The translations under genes and the position numbers were made by a program. From Nanosynbacter sp. (lineage in GTDB: Bacteria > Patescibacteriota > Saccharimonadia > Saccharimonadales > Saccharimonadaceae): a DNA stretch of 14,550 nucleotides. Within the stretch, counting starts at the first letter, position 1, and every line of letters begins with the position of its first letter. The DNA is taken from contig JARKOR010000132.1 in NCBI GenBank assembly GCA_029975625.1, forward strand, positions 1 to 14,550, given 5' to 3'. Below the pieces are notes generated by a model. It had not been told where the DNA came from, made no database searches, and saw only the letters and a program-made list of their open reading frames with translations. Shown here one piece after another: positions 1 to 7,007 of the stretch.

Positions 1-31
1 TCTATTTCAATGGATATTTTCGAATGCTTTC

Positions 32-118
32 CAAACGGTTTCCGTTTGCGATTTACTACAAAACTGTCGACCAGGAAGTCCTGGTTTACGCGGTGCTTGA
101 CTGCCGGAGAAGTCCGGC
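32..118. repeat. Tandem run of three perfect short hairpins
   Basis: Three perfect inverted repeats lie within 87 bases. The first has 7-base arms at 32-38 and 42-48 with a 3-base loop. The second has 7-base arms at 70-76 and 79-85 with a 2-base centre. The third has 6-base arms at 103-108 and 113-118 around a GAAG loop. Their centres are about 33-38 bases apart, and the second and third share a GGA..AGTCC core. None is followed by a T-run, so they are not obvious terminators. They could be REP-like units or part of a structured RNA; I cannot tell which. Confidence 0.5.
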
Positions 119-171
119 CTGGACAAGAGGGAGGTTGGGAGCGGAGTAAAGGGATGTGGGAAGTTGATTTT

Positions 172-183
172 ATCAACAACGTC
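172..183 (+). repeat. 12-base direct repeat, copy 1 (ATCAACAACGTC)
   Basis: An exact second copy lies at 914-925. Related shorter forms (ACGTCCCC or CAACATCCCC) occur near 263, 333 and 824, each followed by a C-rich then G-rich stretch that can fold. This suggests a degenerate repeat family in the gene-free region. Confidence 0.45.
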
Positions 184-398
184 CTCACAAGGGGCCTACC
201 AAATATTTTAGCGATAGATCGTAAGATCAATAGGTTATTGATGCTAAGATGACAATATGACAACGTCCCCGGAAGGACTAAGTTTTCCTCGAACCTCGGT
301 CCTTAGGTTGCCTTGAGGGGTAATTGGTATTACGTCCCCGGAATATTCTACGGGAGACGCATAAAAACCAAGCGGGGCTTCGTTGGAAAATAATCAAT

Positions 399-420
399 CC
401 AGGTTCTCGCACCTGGTTTT
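399..420 (+). terminator. Possible intrinsic terminator
   Basis: A perfect 6-base stem (CCAGGT at 399-404 and ACCTGG at 411-416) with a 6-base loop is followed at once by four T residues. The shape fits a weak rho-independent terminator for transcription entering from the left. The T-run is short and no intact gene precedes it in the window, so it could equally be another hairpin of the repeat-rich region. Confidence 0.35.
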
Positions 421-521
421 AGGTTGTCCTCGGGCCTCGAGCCTCGTACCTGTATTAAGGCGAAGGAAGATTGAGTAAGAGAATGGGGAGTGAAGAGGTA
501 ATTGCAATAATGCAAGCCTGA

Positions 522-704
522 CCCCAAGATCTTTTCAGCGAACGGTGCGGACTGGAAAGCAAGTGGTGGTTAGCATCTCTGCCGGTGGAGCTTCCAACGG
601 ACTGGATGACTTTTGTTGATACACCGTTGACGGGGAAGGAGCTTGCCAAGGTCAAGAGGAACATGGAGCGGCAGACGGCTCGAAGGGACTGGCTCCTTCA
701 TTAA
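522..704 (+). pseudogene. C-terminal relic of a REP-associated (RAYT/Y1) transposase
   Basis: The + strand reading in frame with 579 runs from just after a stop at 519-521 to a stop at 702-704. It has no proper start. Its core reads like the C-terminal segment of RAYT proteins: a Leu-Pro...Asp-Trp...Val-Asp-x-Pro-Leu-Thr stretch, then Glu-Leu...Val-Lys-Arg-x-x-x-Arg. In intact members this precedes an Arg-x-Pro-[FY]-Gly motif and a Thr-Ala-Arg-Arg-type end. Here Thr-Ala-Arg-Arg follows directly, as if the middle had been deleted. The catalytic HUH and Tyr part is absent, so the relic cannot be active. The assignment rests on remembered family patterns over about 45 residues and is tentative. 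Confidence 0.45.
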
Positions 705-718
705 AAGGTTCCTGTCCC
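698..718 (+). repeat. 21-base direct repeat, copy 1
   Basis: The sequence TCATTAAAAGGTTCCTGTCC (plus one C) spans the stop codon of the transposase relic. It recurs at 982-1002 with 19 of 21 bases identical. Its position at a RAYT-like 3' end suggests a repeat mobilised or shared with that element. Confidence 0.55.
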
Positions 719-770
719 TCAGAAGGCCCGCAACCGGAGGTGCCGGTGGGTAATTTTTCTCAATTCTTCG

Positions 771-797
771 GTAGGCAAGTCTGAGGCGAGCGGACTT
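771..797 (+). repeat. REP-like GTAG-hairpin candidate
   Basis: A GTAG tetranucleotide at 771-774 is followed two bases later by a small inverted repeat (AAGTC at 777-781, GACTT at 793-797). A GTAG guide next to a stem-loop is the layout recognised by RAYT transposases on REP sequences. The stem is only five pairs with an 11-base loop, so this is weak support on its own. Confidence 0.25.
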
Positions 798-827
798 TGA
801 TGAATAAGTTACATGACTTACCAACAT

Positions 828-858
828 CCCCTCAGGGGTCCCAACGGCCTGTTAGGCC
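828..858. repeat. Two adjacent GC-rich palindromes
   Basis: CCCCT-C-AGGGG at 828-838 is followed at 846-858 by GGCCT-GTT-AGGCC. Both are perfect and neither has a T-run. They belong to the hairpin-rich region and may be REP-type units. Confidence 0.45.
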
Positions 859-867
859 CCAGAATAT

Positions 868-899
868 ACAACTCGCGGATCTTTACAAGAGTTGTTTTT
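868..899 (+). terminator. Possible intrinsic terminator
   Basis: A 7-base perfect stem (ACAACTC at 868-874, GAGTTGT at 889-895) overlaps a run of five T residues at 895-899. The 14-base loop is longer than usual and the stem is not GC-rich, so termination would be weak. It could insulate the polysaccharide operon from upstream transcription. Confidence 0.3.
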
Positions 900-913
900 A
901 GATAGATTGACAA

Positions 914-925
914 ATCAACAACGTC
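914..925 (+). repeat. 12-base direct repeat, copy 2 (ATCAACAACGTC)
   Basis: This is identical to 172-183. It is followed by the fold-prone CCTTAGGG sequence at 927-934. Confidence 0.45.
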
Positions 926-947
926 ACCTTAGGGTCCTCAGGAAATT

Positions 948-1003
948 GGGGATAAGAAAAAAACGCGTGGAAAAGAGTTCCTCATTAAAAGGTGCCTATC
1001 CCC
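948..1003. repeat. Imperfect inverted repeat containing 21-base repeat copy 2
   Basis: GGGGATA at 948-954 pairs with TATCCCC at 997-1003 across about 42 bases. The right arm lies in the second copy of the 21-base repeat (982-1002), which matches 698-718 at 19 of 21 positions. The unit ends only about 30 bases before the first operon gene, so an insertion or rearrangement may have set the present 5' edge of the operon. Confidence 0.4.
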
Positions 1004-1021
1004 TAAGGGTCTTGGCTGCAG

Positions 1022-1031
1022 TGGGGTGATC
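1022..1031 (+). promoter_or_regulatory. Ribosome binding site that favours the TTG start at 1035
   Basis: TGGGGTGATC matches the ideal anti-16S complement GGAGGTGATC at 8 of 10 positions. It sits just upstream of an in-frame TTG at 1035-1037. The in-frame GTG at 1026 lies inside this site and has no comparable site of its own. Confidence 0.45.
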
Positions 1032-1034
1032 TGC

Positions 1035-2588
1035 TTGGAGAATGGTACCGTTGGGACCTCAGACAGAAACAAACGAATAGTAAAAAACTCGCTGATGCTT
1101 TACTTCCGTCAGCTCTTGATACTATTCGTCGGTCTCTATACCGTCAGGATCGTCCTCGATCAACTGGGGGTTGAAGATTACGGCATCTATGGCGCAGTGG
1201 GTGGCCTGGTCGCCCTAAGTGCATTTTTGCCAGGATCGCTGGCATCTGCGACACAACGATTTTTTTCATTTGCACTGGGTGAAAAAAACGGCAAGCGGCT
1301 GCAGAAAACGTTTACGGTCAACCTGGCACTATACAGTGCAGTAGCTCTGATTGCATTCATCATCCTTGAAACTGTTGGACTCTGGTTTGTAAATACACAA
1401 CTAGAAGTGCCGGATGGCCGGCTTGAAGCAGCGAAGGCTCTGTATCAGTACGCCTCAGTGGCTTTTTTGTTAAGTGTGTTCACAACGCCCTTCATGGCCA
1501 TTATCATGGCCCATGAAGATATGAAGATATATGCTTATATTTCTATCTTCGAAGCCTTCATGATGCTTGGGGTAGTGTACCTTCTCCAATACATTGCCTG
1601 GGACAAGCTTGAACTATATGGTCTTCTGGTGCTGTGTGTCGGAATGATAAATGCCATGTTGTATATTGGATTTTGTCTGAAGAGATATGACGAATGCCAG
1701 CTGAGAAAAATGTATTGGGACTCAACGCTGCTACGCGAAATCATTGGATTTACTGGATGGACAGTGTTTGGGCAGATTTCTACTGTCGCCAGAACTCACG
1801 CAATTACTGTTTTACTGAATCAGTCGTTCAGCCCCGCTGTGGTCGCCGCAAGGGTTATTTCAGTGCAAATCGCCAGCAAAGTTAATATTTTTTCTAGCAA
1901 CTTTAACGTAAGTTTATATCCACCTATCATAAAAAGCTATGCTGCTAATGAAAGGCAGGATATGTTCGCGTTGATCACCGGCGGTTCAAAAATAACGTTT
2001 TTTCTGCTTTGGGTGTTTGCCTTGCCAATGATCATTGAAATGGAAGCCATTTTGGGTGTTTGGCTTGCTACGGTCCCGGCAGATGCCGTACTTTTTTCCC
2101 AACTCTCATTAGTCGAGGCACTAATCCTGTCAATAAGCATGCCGCTGACAGCTGCTGCCAGGGCACCGGGCAAAATGAAAGGTTACGAGCTGTCACTCGG
2201 AACCATACAGATAGGGATATTTATAACCGCGTGGGCGGTTATAGCTGCCGGCGCTCCTGCCTACAGTGTATTTGTTGTTGCGATTCTGGCCAATATTCTG
2301 ATGTTTGGTGTGCGGCTATACCTGATAAAAAGACTTATAGCGTTTCCGATCGCTGCCTTTTTAAAGAGTACGGCACTGCCTGTAATGGCGATCATTTTGG
2401 TAACTGCACTTCCAATATATATATTCAATAAGATACTTCCCAAGGGCTTTTACTGGGCTTCTCTTTTGATATTCATCAGTTTTGTTTTGTCAACAGTTGC
2501 TATGTATTATATAGGCCTAGACAAAGAATGGCGCTTGAAGATAAAGGCTATGATCCGTTCACGAATGCCTTGGTTGCAAAGAGCATGA
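1035..2588 (+). CDS. wzx: Wzx-type polysaccharide flippase (MOP/MATE superfamily)
   Basis: This is an inner-membrane protein of about 517 residues, with roughly 12-14 hydrophobic segments by eye separated by short basic loops. The early stretch (NSLMLYFRQLL...RIVLDQLGVEDYGIYGAVGG) is typical of the Wzx/RfbX lipopolysaccharide export family. Such proteins flip undecaprenyl-diphosphate-linked repeat units to the periplasm for a Wzy polymerase, and a Wzy-like gene lies downstream. I chose the TTG at 1035 because of the site at 1022-1031; the alternative is GTG at 1026. There is no ATG before about residue 24, although relatives usually begin with Met just before the Ser-Asp-Arg-Asn stretch, so the native start may have been lost to a rearrangement. 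The stop overlaps the next start (ATGA at 2585-2588). The family is clear; substrate specificity cannot be read from sequence. Confidence 0.85.
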   Translation: MENGTVGTSDRNKRIVKNSLMLYFRQLLILFVGLYTVRIVLDQLGVEDYGIYGAVGGLVALSAFLPGSLASATQRFFSFALGEKNGKRLQKTFTVNLALYSAVALIAFIILETVGLWFVNTQLEVPDGRLEAAKALYQYASVAFLLSVFTTPFMAIIMAHEDMKIYAYISIFEAFMMLGVVYLLQYIAWDKLELYGLLVLCVGMINAMLYIGFCLKRYDECQLRKMYWDSTLLREIIGFTGWTVFGQISTVARTHAITVLLNQSFSPAVVAARVISVQIASKVNIFSSNFNVSLYPPIIKSYAANERQDMFALITGGSKITFFLLWVFALPMIIEMEAILGVWLATVPADAVLFSQLSLVEALILSISMPLTAAARAPGKMKGYELSLGTIQIGIFITAWAVIAAGAPAYSVFVVAILANILMFGVRLYLIKRLIAFPIAAFLKSTALPVMAIILVTALPIYIFNKILPKGFYWASLLIFISFVLSTVAMYYIGLDKEWRLKIKAMIRSRMPWLQRA

Positions 2589-3646
2589 AGAATATTCTGA
2601 TTTTAGGCGGTACCGGTGCCATGGGCAAGCACCTGGTTCAGTTGCTTGCCGAAAGGGGCGATAAGGTCACGGTAACAACTCGAGCCCGACGTGAGTCATC
2701 CGCTTACATTGAGTACATTCAAGGTAATGCCAGGGAAGACAGGTTCATAGAGCCATTGCTGGAACGTCAATGGGATGCCATCGTCGATTTCATGGTGTAC
2801 AGCACGTCGTTTTTCCGGCAACGTGTACCGAAGTTACTTGAGGCAACCGGGCAATACGTGTTTCTGAGCTCCGCACGGATTTATGCAGATTCTACGACGC
2901 CGATCCAGGAAGATTCTCCTCGCTTGCTCGACAGTTCAAACAATTTAGAGTTTCTTAATACAGATGAATACTCTCTGGCTAAAGCAAGACAAGAGGACCT
3001 CTTAAAGCAGTCCGGCAAAAAGAACTGGACGATCATTCGTCCATACATTACCTACAGTGAGCAGCGTCTCCAGTTGGGTATCTTGGAAAAAGAAGCGTGG
3101 CTTTACCGTGCGCTTCAGGGCCGTACCATCGTTTTTTCAGAAGACATCATCGACAAGCTGACTACCTTAACCTATGGGCTGGACGTAGCGAGCGCTATTG
3201 CAGCTTTAATTGGAGAACCCCGTATACTGGGAGAGGCTTACCACATCACCCAGAACGATTCGGTCAGCTGGCGCCAAGTTCTTGACCTGTATCTCAAAGT
3301 GCTCGAGAAACACCATGGCCGGAAGCCTAAAGTTGCATTGCTTGATATGAAAAGGTTTTCACGCTGTAAAAAGGCAGTGTACCAGATCAAATATGACCGT
3401 ATGTTTAACCGGACTTTTGATAATTCAAAAATTGCCCAATTTGTTAATGTGAACGCCTTTCACTCGCTGGAACAAAGGCTGGAACGGTGCCTTGAAGAGT
3501 TTCTCGAAAATCCAGAATTTCTGGCTATTGACTGGCGCTCTGAGGCAATCATGGATCGATACTGCTGTGAAGTAGCGAGTCTGCTAGAAATTGGCCACTG
3601 GAAACAGAGGATAAAGTATCTTCTTTACAGATTCTTTAGAATTTAA
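2585..3646 (+). CDS. Extended SDR: NAD-dependent nucleotide-sugar epimerase/dehydratase-like protein
   Basis: The protein has about 353 residues and a Rossmann dinucleotide-binding motif at the N-terminus (GGTGAMG, residues 8-14, a GxxGxxG pattern). The catalytic Tyr-x3-Lys is present as Y129-SLA-K133, with candidate catalytic serines at 95-96. This is the extended SDR fold used by epimerases, dehydratases and reductases of nucleotide sugars; the exact reaction is not evident. The start at 2585 overlaps the flippase stop as ATGA and puts the Rossmann motif where the family has it. An upstream in-frame ATG at 2528 lies inside the flippase gene and would add 19 unsupported residues. The ThDP enzyme follows after 20 bases, so the two probably act in one pathway, for example preparing a keto-sugar acceptor or reducing a product. 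That role is inference. Confidence 0.8.
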   Translation: MKNILILGGTGAMGKHLVQLLAERGDKVTVTTRARRESSAYIEYIQGNAREDRFIEPLLERQWDAIVDFMVYSTSFFRQRVPKLLEATGQYVFLSSARIYADSTTPIQEDSPRLLDSSNNLEFLNTDEYSLAKARQEDLLKQSGKKNWTIIRPYITYSEQRLQLGILEKEAWLYRALQGRTIVFSEDIIDKLTTLTYGLDVASAIAALIGEPRILGEAYHITQNDSVSWRQVLDLYLKVLEKHHGRKPKVALLDMKRFSRCKKAVYQIKYDRMFNRTFDNSKIAQFVNVNAFHSLEQRLERCLEEFLENPEFLAIDWRSEAIMDRYCCEVASLLEIGHWKQRIKYLLYRFFRI

Positions 3647-3666
3647 ACATCTCGCAAGGTGGTTCT

Positions 3667-5406
3667 ATGAGCAAATTTTATACCGATGAAAAAAACGTCC
3701 TTATCATTATCGCGATTCTGAAAGCGAACGGGATTAGAAAAGTTATTGCCTCGCCAGGCACGACGAATATGACTTTAATAGGCAGCATGCAACATGACCC
3801 CTACTTCCAGGTTTATTCCTCGGTGGATGAGCGGTCTGCCGCATATATTGCCTGTGGCTTAGCGCATGAAAGTGGTGAGCCGGTAGTCATCAGTTGTACT
3901 GGTGCGACCGCTTCCAGGAATTACCTTCCTGGGCTGACAGAGGCCTACTACCGTAAACTTCCGGTACTCGCGATTACCTCCACACAGGCAATTTCGAATG
4001 TTGACCACCATGTGCCACAGGTGATCGACCGCAGCTCTAAACCAAATGACACTGTGCGGTTCAGTGTAGCGATTCCGATTATCAAGGATGCCGACGACTT
4101 CTGGGAATGTGAGGTGAAAGTCAATCAGGCCATTCTGGAGCTCAAGCGCGGCGGCGGTGGGCCGGTTCATATCAATTTGCCAACACGTTATAGCCGCTCA
4201 TACGAAACCAAAGAGCTTCCAAAATGCCGTGTAATGGATCGTTTCACCACAATAGACAAACTGCCGGAGCTGAAAGGCAAAGTAGCGGTGTTTGTGGGCG
4301 CCCACCGCCGATTTACGCTGGAGGAGACAGAAACGCTGGATCGGTTTTGTAGCGCCAATAATGCGGTTGTTTTTTGTGACCACACCAGCAGCTTTAAAGG
4401 AAGATACCGGGTTTTGTATTCCCTCGCAGCCAGTCAGGATCTGATAGATCTGAACGCAGAGAAACCGGATGTCACCATTCATATTGGTGAAGTGACCGGC
4501 GACTACACAAGCATTGCGATTATTGGAAAAGAGGTATGGCGCGTCAGCGAAGACGGTGAGCTCCGTGATACTTTTAGAAAACTGCGCTATGTGTTCGAAA
4601 TGAATGAGAAGACTTTTTTCGAACGCTACACAGACCAATCCAAAGCCCCGTCCGATCAATACCTGAAACAATGCCAGGTACGCCTTGATCAGATTCGCCA
4701 GGAATTTCCAGAAATTCCCTTCTCAAATATCTGGGTGGCTGGGTGCATCGCACATAAGATCCCCGAGGGTTCTGTCATTCATTTTGGTATTTTGAACAGC
4801 CTACGTTCCTGGAACTTTTTTGAGTTGCCCACTTCCGTTACTTCAATGTCTAACGTCGGTGGCTTCGGAATCGACGGCGGGCTTTCAAGTCTGCTGGGTG
4901 CCTCACTGGCCAACCCGGACAAATTGTTCTTCGGCATCATCGGCGACCTGGCCTTTTTCTATGACATGAATGCGCTTGGGAATCGCCACGCCGGAAACAA
5001 TCTGCGGATCATGGTGGTGAACAACGGCAAAGGGACCGAGTTCAGGCAATACAATCATGTGGCTGCTCATTTCGGTGAGCAAGCGGAAGAGTTTATTGCT
5101 GCGTCAGGACACTATGGCAATAAATCCCCGACCTTGATAAAGCACTATTCTCAGGATTTAGGGTTCAAATATATCAGTGCTTCTACGAAAGAAGAATTTG
5201 AATCTGTTTGTGGTGATTTTTTAACTAAAGATTGTCGCGATAAGCCTGTGGTTTTCGAGATATTCACCAACAGCGAGGAAGAAAGCCGAGCTTTGGAGAT
5301 GGTGCGGAATATCAAGAGAGATCATATGGGAGTTGCTAAAAGTGTTGCTAAACGCCTTCTTGGGGACAAGTCAGTAAAGGCCATAAAGAAAGCTCTGGGT
5401 AAATGA
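3667..5406 (+). CDS. MenD-like thiamine-diphosphate-dependent enzyme
   Basis: The 579-residue protein has the ThDP-enzyme layout, a PYR domain first and a PP domain last. The activating glutamate is E55 in VDERSAAYIACGLA, at the same number as the catalytic Glu I recall for E. coli MenD. The ThDP/Mg motif is GDLAFFYDMNAL from G426, ending in VVNN at 450-453, close to the MenD version. A MenD role is unlikely. The SPGSR-type segment reads SPGTTN (29-34), and the TADRP-type segment reads TSTQA (103-107), so arginines that bind isochorismate in MenD seem to be missing. There are no menaquinone genes nearby. A reasonable inference is decarboxylation of a 2-oxoacid and transfer of the carbon unit to a sugar or sugar-derived acceptor. 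A good Shine-Dalgarno (AAGGTGG, 3657-3662) precedes the ATG, and the stop overlaps the pyruvyl transferase start. Family call firm, substrate unknown. Confidence 0.85.
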   Translation: MSKFYTDEKNVLIIIAILKANGIRKVIASPGTTNMTLIGSMQHDPYFQVYSSVDERSAAYIACGLAHESGEPVVISCTGATASRNYLPGLTEAYYRKLPVLAITSTQAISNVDHHVPQVIDRSSKPNDTVRFSVAIPIIKDADDFWECEVKVNQAILELKRGGGGPVHINLPTRYSRSYETKELPKCRVMDRFTTIDKLPELKGKVAVFVGAHRRFTLEETETLDRFCSANNAVVFCDHTSSFKGRYRVLYSLAASQDLIDLNAEKPDVTIHIGEVTGDYTSIAIIGKEVWRVSEDGELRDTFRKLRYVFEMNEKTFFERYTDQSKAPSDQYLKQCQVRLDQIRQEFPEIPFSNIWVAGCIAHKIPEGSVIHFGILNSLRSWNFFELPTSVTSMSNVGGFGIDGGLSSLLGASLANPDKLFFGIIGDLAFFYDMNALGNRHAGNNLRIMVVNNGKGTEFRQYNHVAAHFGEQAEEFIAASGHYGNKSPTLIKHYSQDLGFKYISASTKEEFESVCGDFLTKDCRDKPVVFEIFTNSEEESRALEMVRNIKRDHMGVAKSVAKRLLGDKSVKAIKKALGK

Positions 5407-6581
5407 TGAAAATTGCAATCCTTACCCAGCCTTTGGGCCACAATTACGGCGGTCTTCTTCAAGCCTACGCCTTGCAAACTATGCTCAAGCGATTGGGACA
5501 TGACCCTTTAGTCTTGGACCGGAAACACTCTCAACCGAGCTGTTTAAGGAAATACCTTAGCCCGGTAAAGAGTTGTGCCTTAAAGTATGCAATGGGTAAA
5601 AAAGATATCGAAGTTTTACCTTTCCGGCCCTCAACCGAACAGATGGATGCCATATCGAAGGAAACCAGTAAATTTGTTCGGCAACATATCAAAAAAACAG
5701 CAAAGATCTATTCAACGAGCGAGCTCAAGAGAGAGGCAATAAAACAAAATTTCGACGCCTATATCGTAGGCAGTGATCAGGTGTGGCGGCAGGAATATTC
5801 ACCATGCATAACCAATTACTTTCTTGATTTCATCGATGGTGTTCCCGCCACAAAGCGCATTGCCTATGCTGCATCGTTCGGGGTGGACTTTTGGCATTTC
5901 AAGCCGCAAACGATGCGTGAGTGCAAGCGGTTGGCCCAGCAATTTAATGCTATTTCCGTGCGAGAGGATTCCGGGGTTGATCTGTGCCGGCAGCATTTAG
6001 GTGTCCAGGCGGTGCATGTTTTGGATCCCACCCTGTTGCTGGATCCGGACGATTACCGAGCATTGGTTCTTGAAAACAACGAACCTGAGAGCGCCGGGGA
6101 TCTGATGACCTACATACTTGACCCTTGCTCAGAAAAGACAGCGTTGATTCAACAAATCTCATCTGCCTTGGGTTTGCGGCCCTTTTCTGTGATGCCAGAC
6201 ATTAAACTTACACGTGATACCCAGAATCGTATCGAGCAGTGCGTATTTCCCCCAGTAACTCAGTGGCTCCGCGGGCATATGGATGCGAGGTTCGTTATTG
6301 CTGACTCTTTTCACGGCTGTGTTTTTGCGATTCTTTTCAATATCCCTTTTATTGTAATTGGGAATAAGAAGAGAGGACTGGCTCGTTTTGTTTCACTTCT
6401 TCAGCAGTTTGATCTCAATAATCGACTGATTGGCTCATCGACAGAACTCACTGATGAACTTATTCACCAAAAAATTGATTGGGATCTGGTGAATCAGAAT
6501 CGCTCTATTCTGAAGAATTTTTCAATTAACTTTCTTCGTATTAATTTAAATAGCTCGGATATTTCTGGAACTGGAAGATAA
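5403..6581 (+). CDS. Polysaccharide pyruvyl transferase family protein
   Basis: The 392-residue protein matches the PS_pyruv_trans family (CsaB/WcaK-like, GT-B-type fold) throughout. The N-terminus has GHNYGGLLQAYALQ (12-25); the middle has YIVGSDQVW around 120-128 and a DPTLLL stretch; the C-terminal half has ADSFHG with the likely catalytic H304. The family transfers a pyruvyl group from phosphoenolpyruvate to sugar hydroxyls as a ketal, in the cytoplasm on lipid-linked or nucleotide-linked intermediates. Some members use other acceptors. The start overlaps the ThDP gene stop (ATGATGA at 5403-5409; the second ATG at 5406 is equally possible), which implies coupling and a shared task. Base composition turns AT-rich in the last 100 bases, so a recombination edge may lie near its 3' end. 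Which sugar is modified is unknown. Confidence 0.85.
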   Translation: MMKIAILTQPLGHNYGGLLQAYALQTMLKRLGHDPLVLDRKHSQPSCLRKYLSPVKSCALKYAMGKKDIEVLPFRPSTEQMDAISKETSKFVRQHIKKTAKIYSTSELKREAIKQNFDAYIVGSDQVWRQEYSPCITNYFLDFIDGVPATKRIAYAASFGVDFWHFKPQTMRECKRLAQQFNAISVREDSGVDLCRQHLGVQAVHVLDPTLLLDPDDYRALVLENNEPESAGDLMTYILDPCSEKTALIQQISSALGLRPFSVMPDIKLTRDTQNRIEQCVFPPVTQWLRGHMDARFVIADSFHGCVFAILFNIPFIVIGNKKRGLARFVSLLQQFDLNNRLIGSSTELTDELIHQKIDWDLVNQNRSILKNFSINFLRINLNSSDISGTGR

Positions 6582-6701
6582 TTATTATTCATATGATCGC
6601 ATTGTGATTGTCCTCTAAAAGTAACTAAAAGCGATTCCAGGATAATATGATTATTACTCTCTATTTTGAGAATTGTCCTCTGTCATGTCATTACTTACAT
6701 A

Positions 6702-6745
6702 AAGCAATGAGGAGCCAACAGTGGTCGAGATTCCATTCATTGCTT
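6702..6745. repeat. 9-base perfect inverted repeat
   Basis: AAGCAATGA at 6702-6710 pairs with TCATTGCTT at 6737-6745 across 26 bases, immediately before the transposase relic. It might be a remnant end or an operator, but a chance occurrence is possible. Confidence 0.3.
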
Positions 6746-6747
6746 AA

Positions 6748-7007
6748 AACTTTCAGGCTCGGATTTATCTTAAACACAAATATAGAGGCGCAAAGCTTTG
6801 GGAAATAGGTGAGCGTTTTGGTTTAGGAGAATCCGCAGTGTCTCAGACGTATCTTAGGCCATTGTGGAGATGGAGCGCGATCAGGATTTAAGGACTGCTT
6901 GTCGATTCCTTGGAGCGAGACTTAATTCGTCAAAAGTGCAGGTTTGGCACCATGTCTTTTCTGATCAATGTTATTTAGAGTCATTGCAGAAGTACGGTGG
7001 GTTTTAG
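6748..7007 (+). pseudogene. Frameshifted C-terminal relic of a Y1/RAYT-type transposase with DnaA-like HTH
   Basis: From 6757 one frame reads like the C-terminal helix-turn-helix of Y1 (IS200-type) transposases that carry a DnaA-like domain: an Ala-Arg-x-Tyr-Leu...Tyr-Arg-Gly start, then KLWEIGERFGLGESAVSQTY. About 25 bases later the match moves to another frame, beginning MERDQDLR at 6870 and running through a Leu...Ser-Lys-Val-Gln-Val ending typical of these tails. That frame stops at 7005-7007. The catalytic domain is missing and a stop lies in frame at 6745-6747, so the gene is broken in at least two ways. The HTH pattern is quite specific, so I trust the family call; the exact subgroup is not certain. 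Confidence 0.6.

Larger units (their letters stand above)
1..1034. other. Gene-free, hairpin-rich region upstream of the polysaccharide genes
   Basis: I see no convincing intact gene in this first kilobase. The open frames on either strand are short, rich in Arg/Pro/Ser and without recognisable motifs. The stretch does contain many short perfect inverted repeats (32-48, 70-85, 103-118, 399-416, 828-838, 846-858, 868-895). It also has a 12-base direct repeat (172-183 and 914-925), a 21-base near-perfect direct repeat (698-718 and 982-1002) and a probable transposase tail (522-704). This mix suits a decayed REP/RAYT-type mobile region, or a long structured leader. I did not find a JUMPstart/ops element or a convincing sigma-70 promoter. 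Confidence 0.6.

Noticed and set aside
10..252. 80-codon open frame on the + strand
   Set aside because: It overlaps three perfect hairpins, has no recognisable motif and no Shine-Dalgarno, and its residue make-up looks like translated noncoding DNA.
455..827. Two overlapping minus-strand open frames
   Set aside because: They lie opposite the transposase relic, are rich in Ser/Arg/Pro and show no family motif.
860..1030. Sigma-70 promoter using TTGACA at 907-912
   Set aside because: The -35 match is perfect, but no good -10 hexamer lies 16-18 bases downstream (TAGGGT only), so I do not call a promoter.
1..1034. JUMPstart/ops antitermination element
   Set aside because: I looked for the GGCGGTAG core before the first operon gene and did not find it.
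1..1034. CRISPR array
   Set aside because: The repeats here are few, differ in sequence and are irregularly spaced, with no spacer pattern.
2528..2584. Upstream ATG extending the SDR gene by 19 codons
   Set aside because: The extension lies in the flippase gene and precedes the Rossmann motif with unrelated residues; the ATG at 2585 fits the family and the ATGA overlap.
4198..4671. 157-codon minus-strand open frame
   Set aside because: It lies wholly inside the ThDP enzyme gene, which has strong motifs on the + strand.
3667..5406. Annotation as true menaquinone MenD
   Set aside because: Substrate-binding arginines appear to be replaced and no menaquinone genes are adjacent, so only MenD-like is supported.
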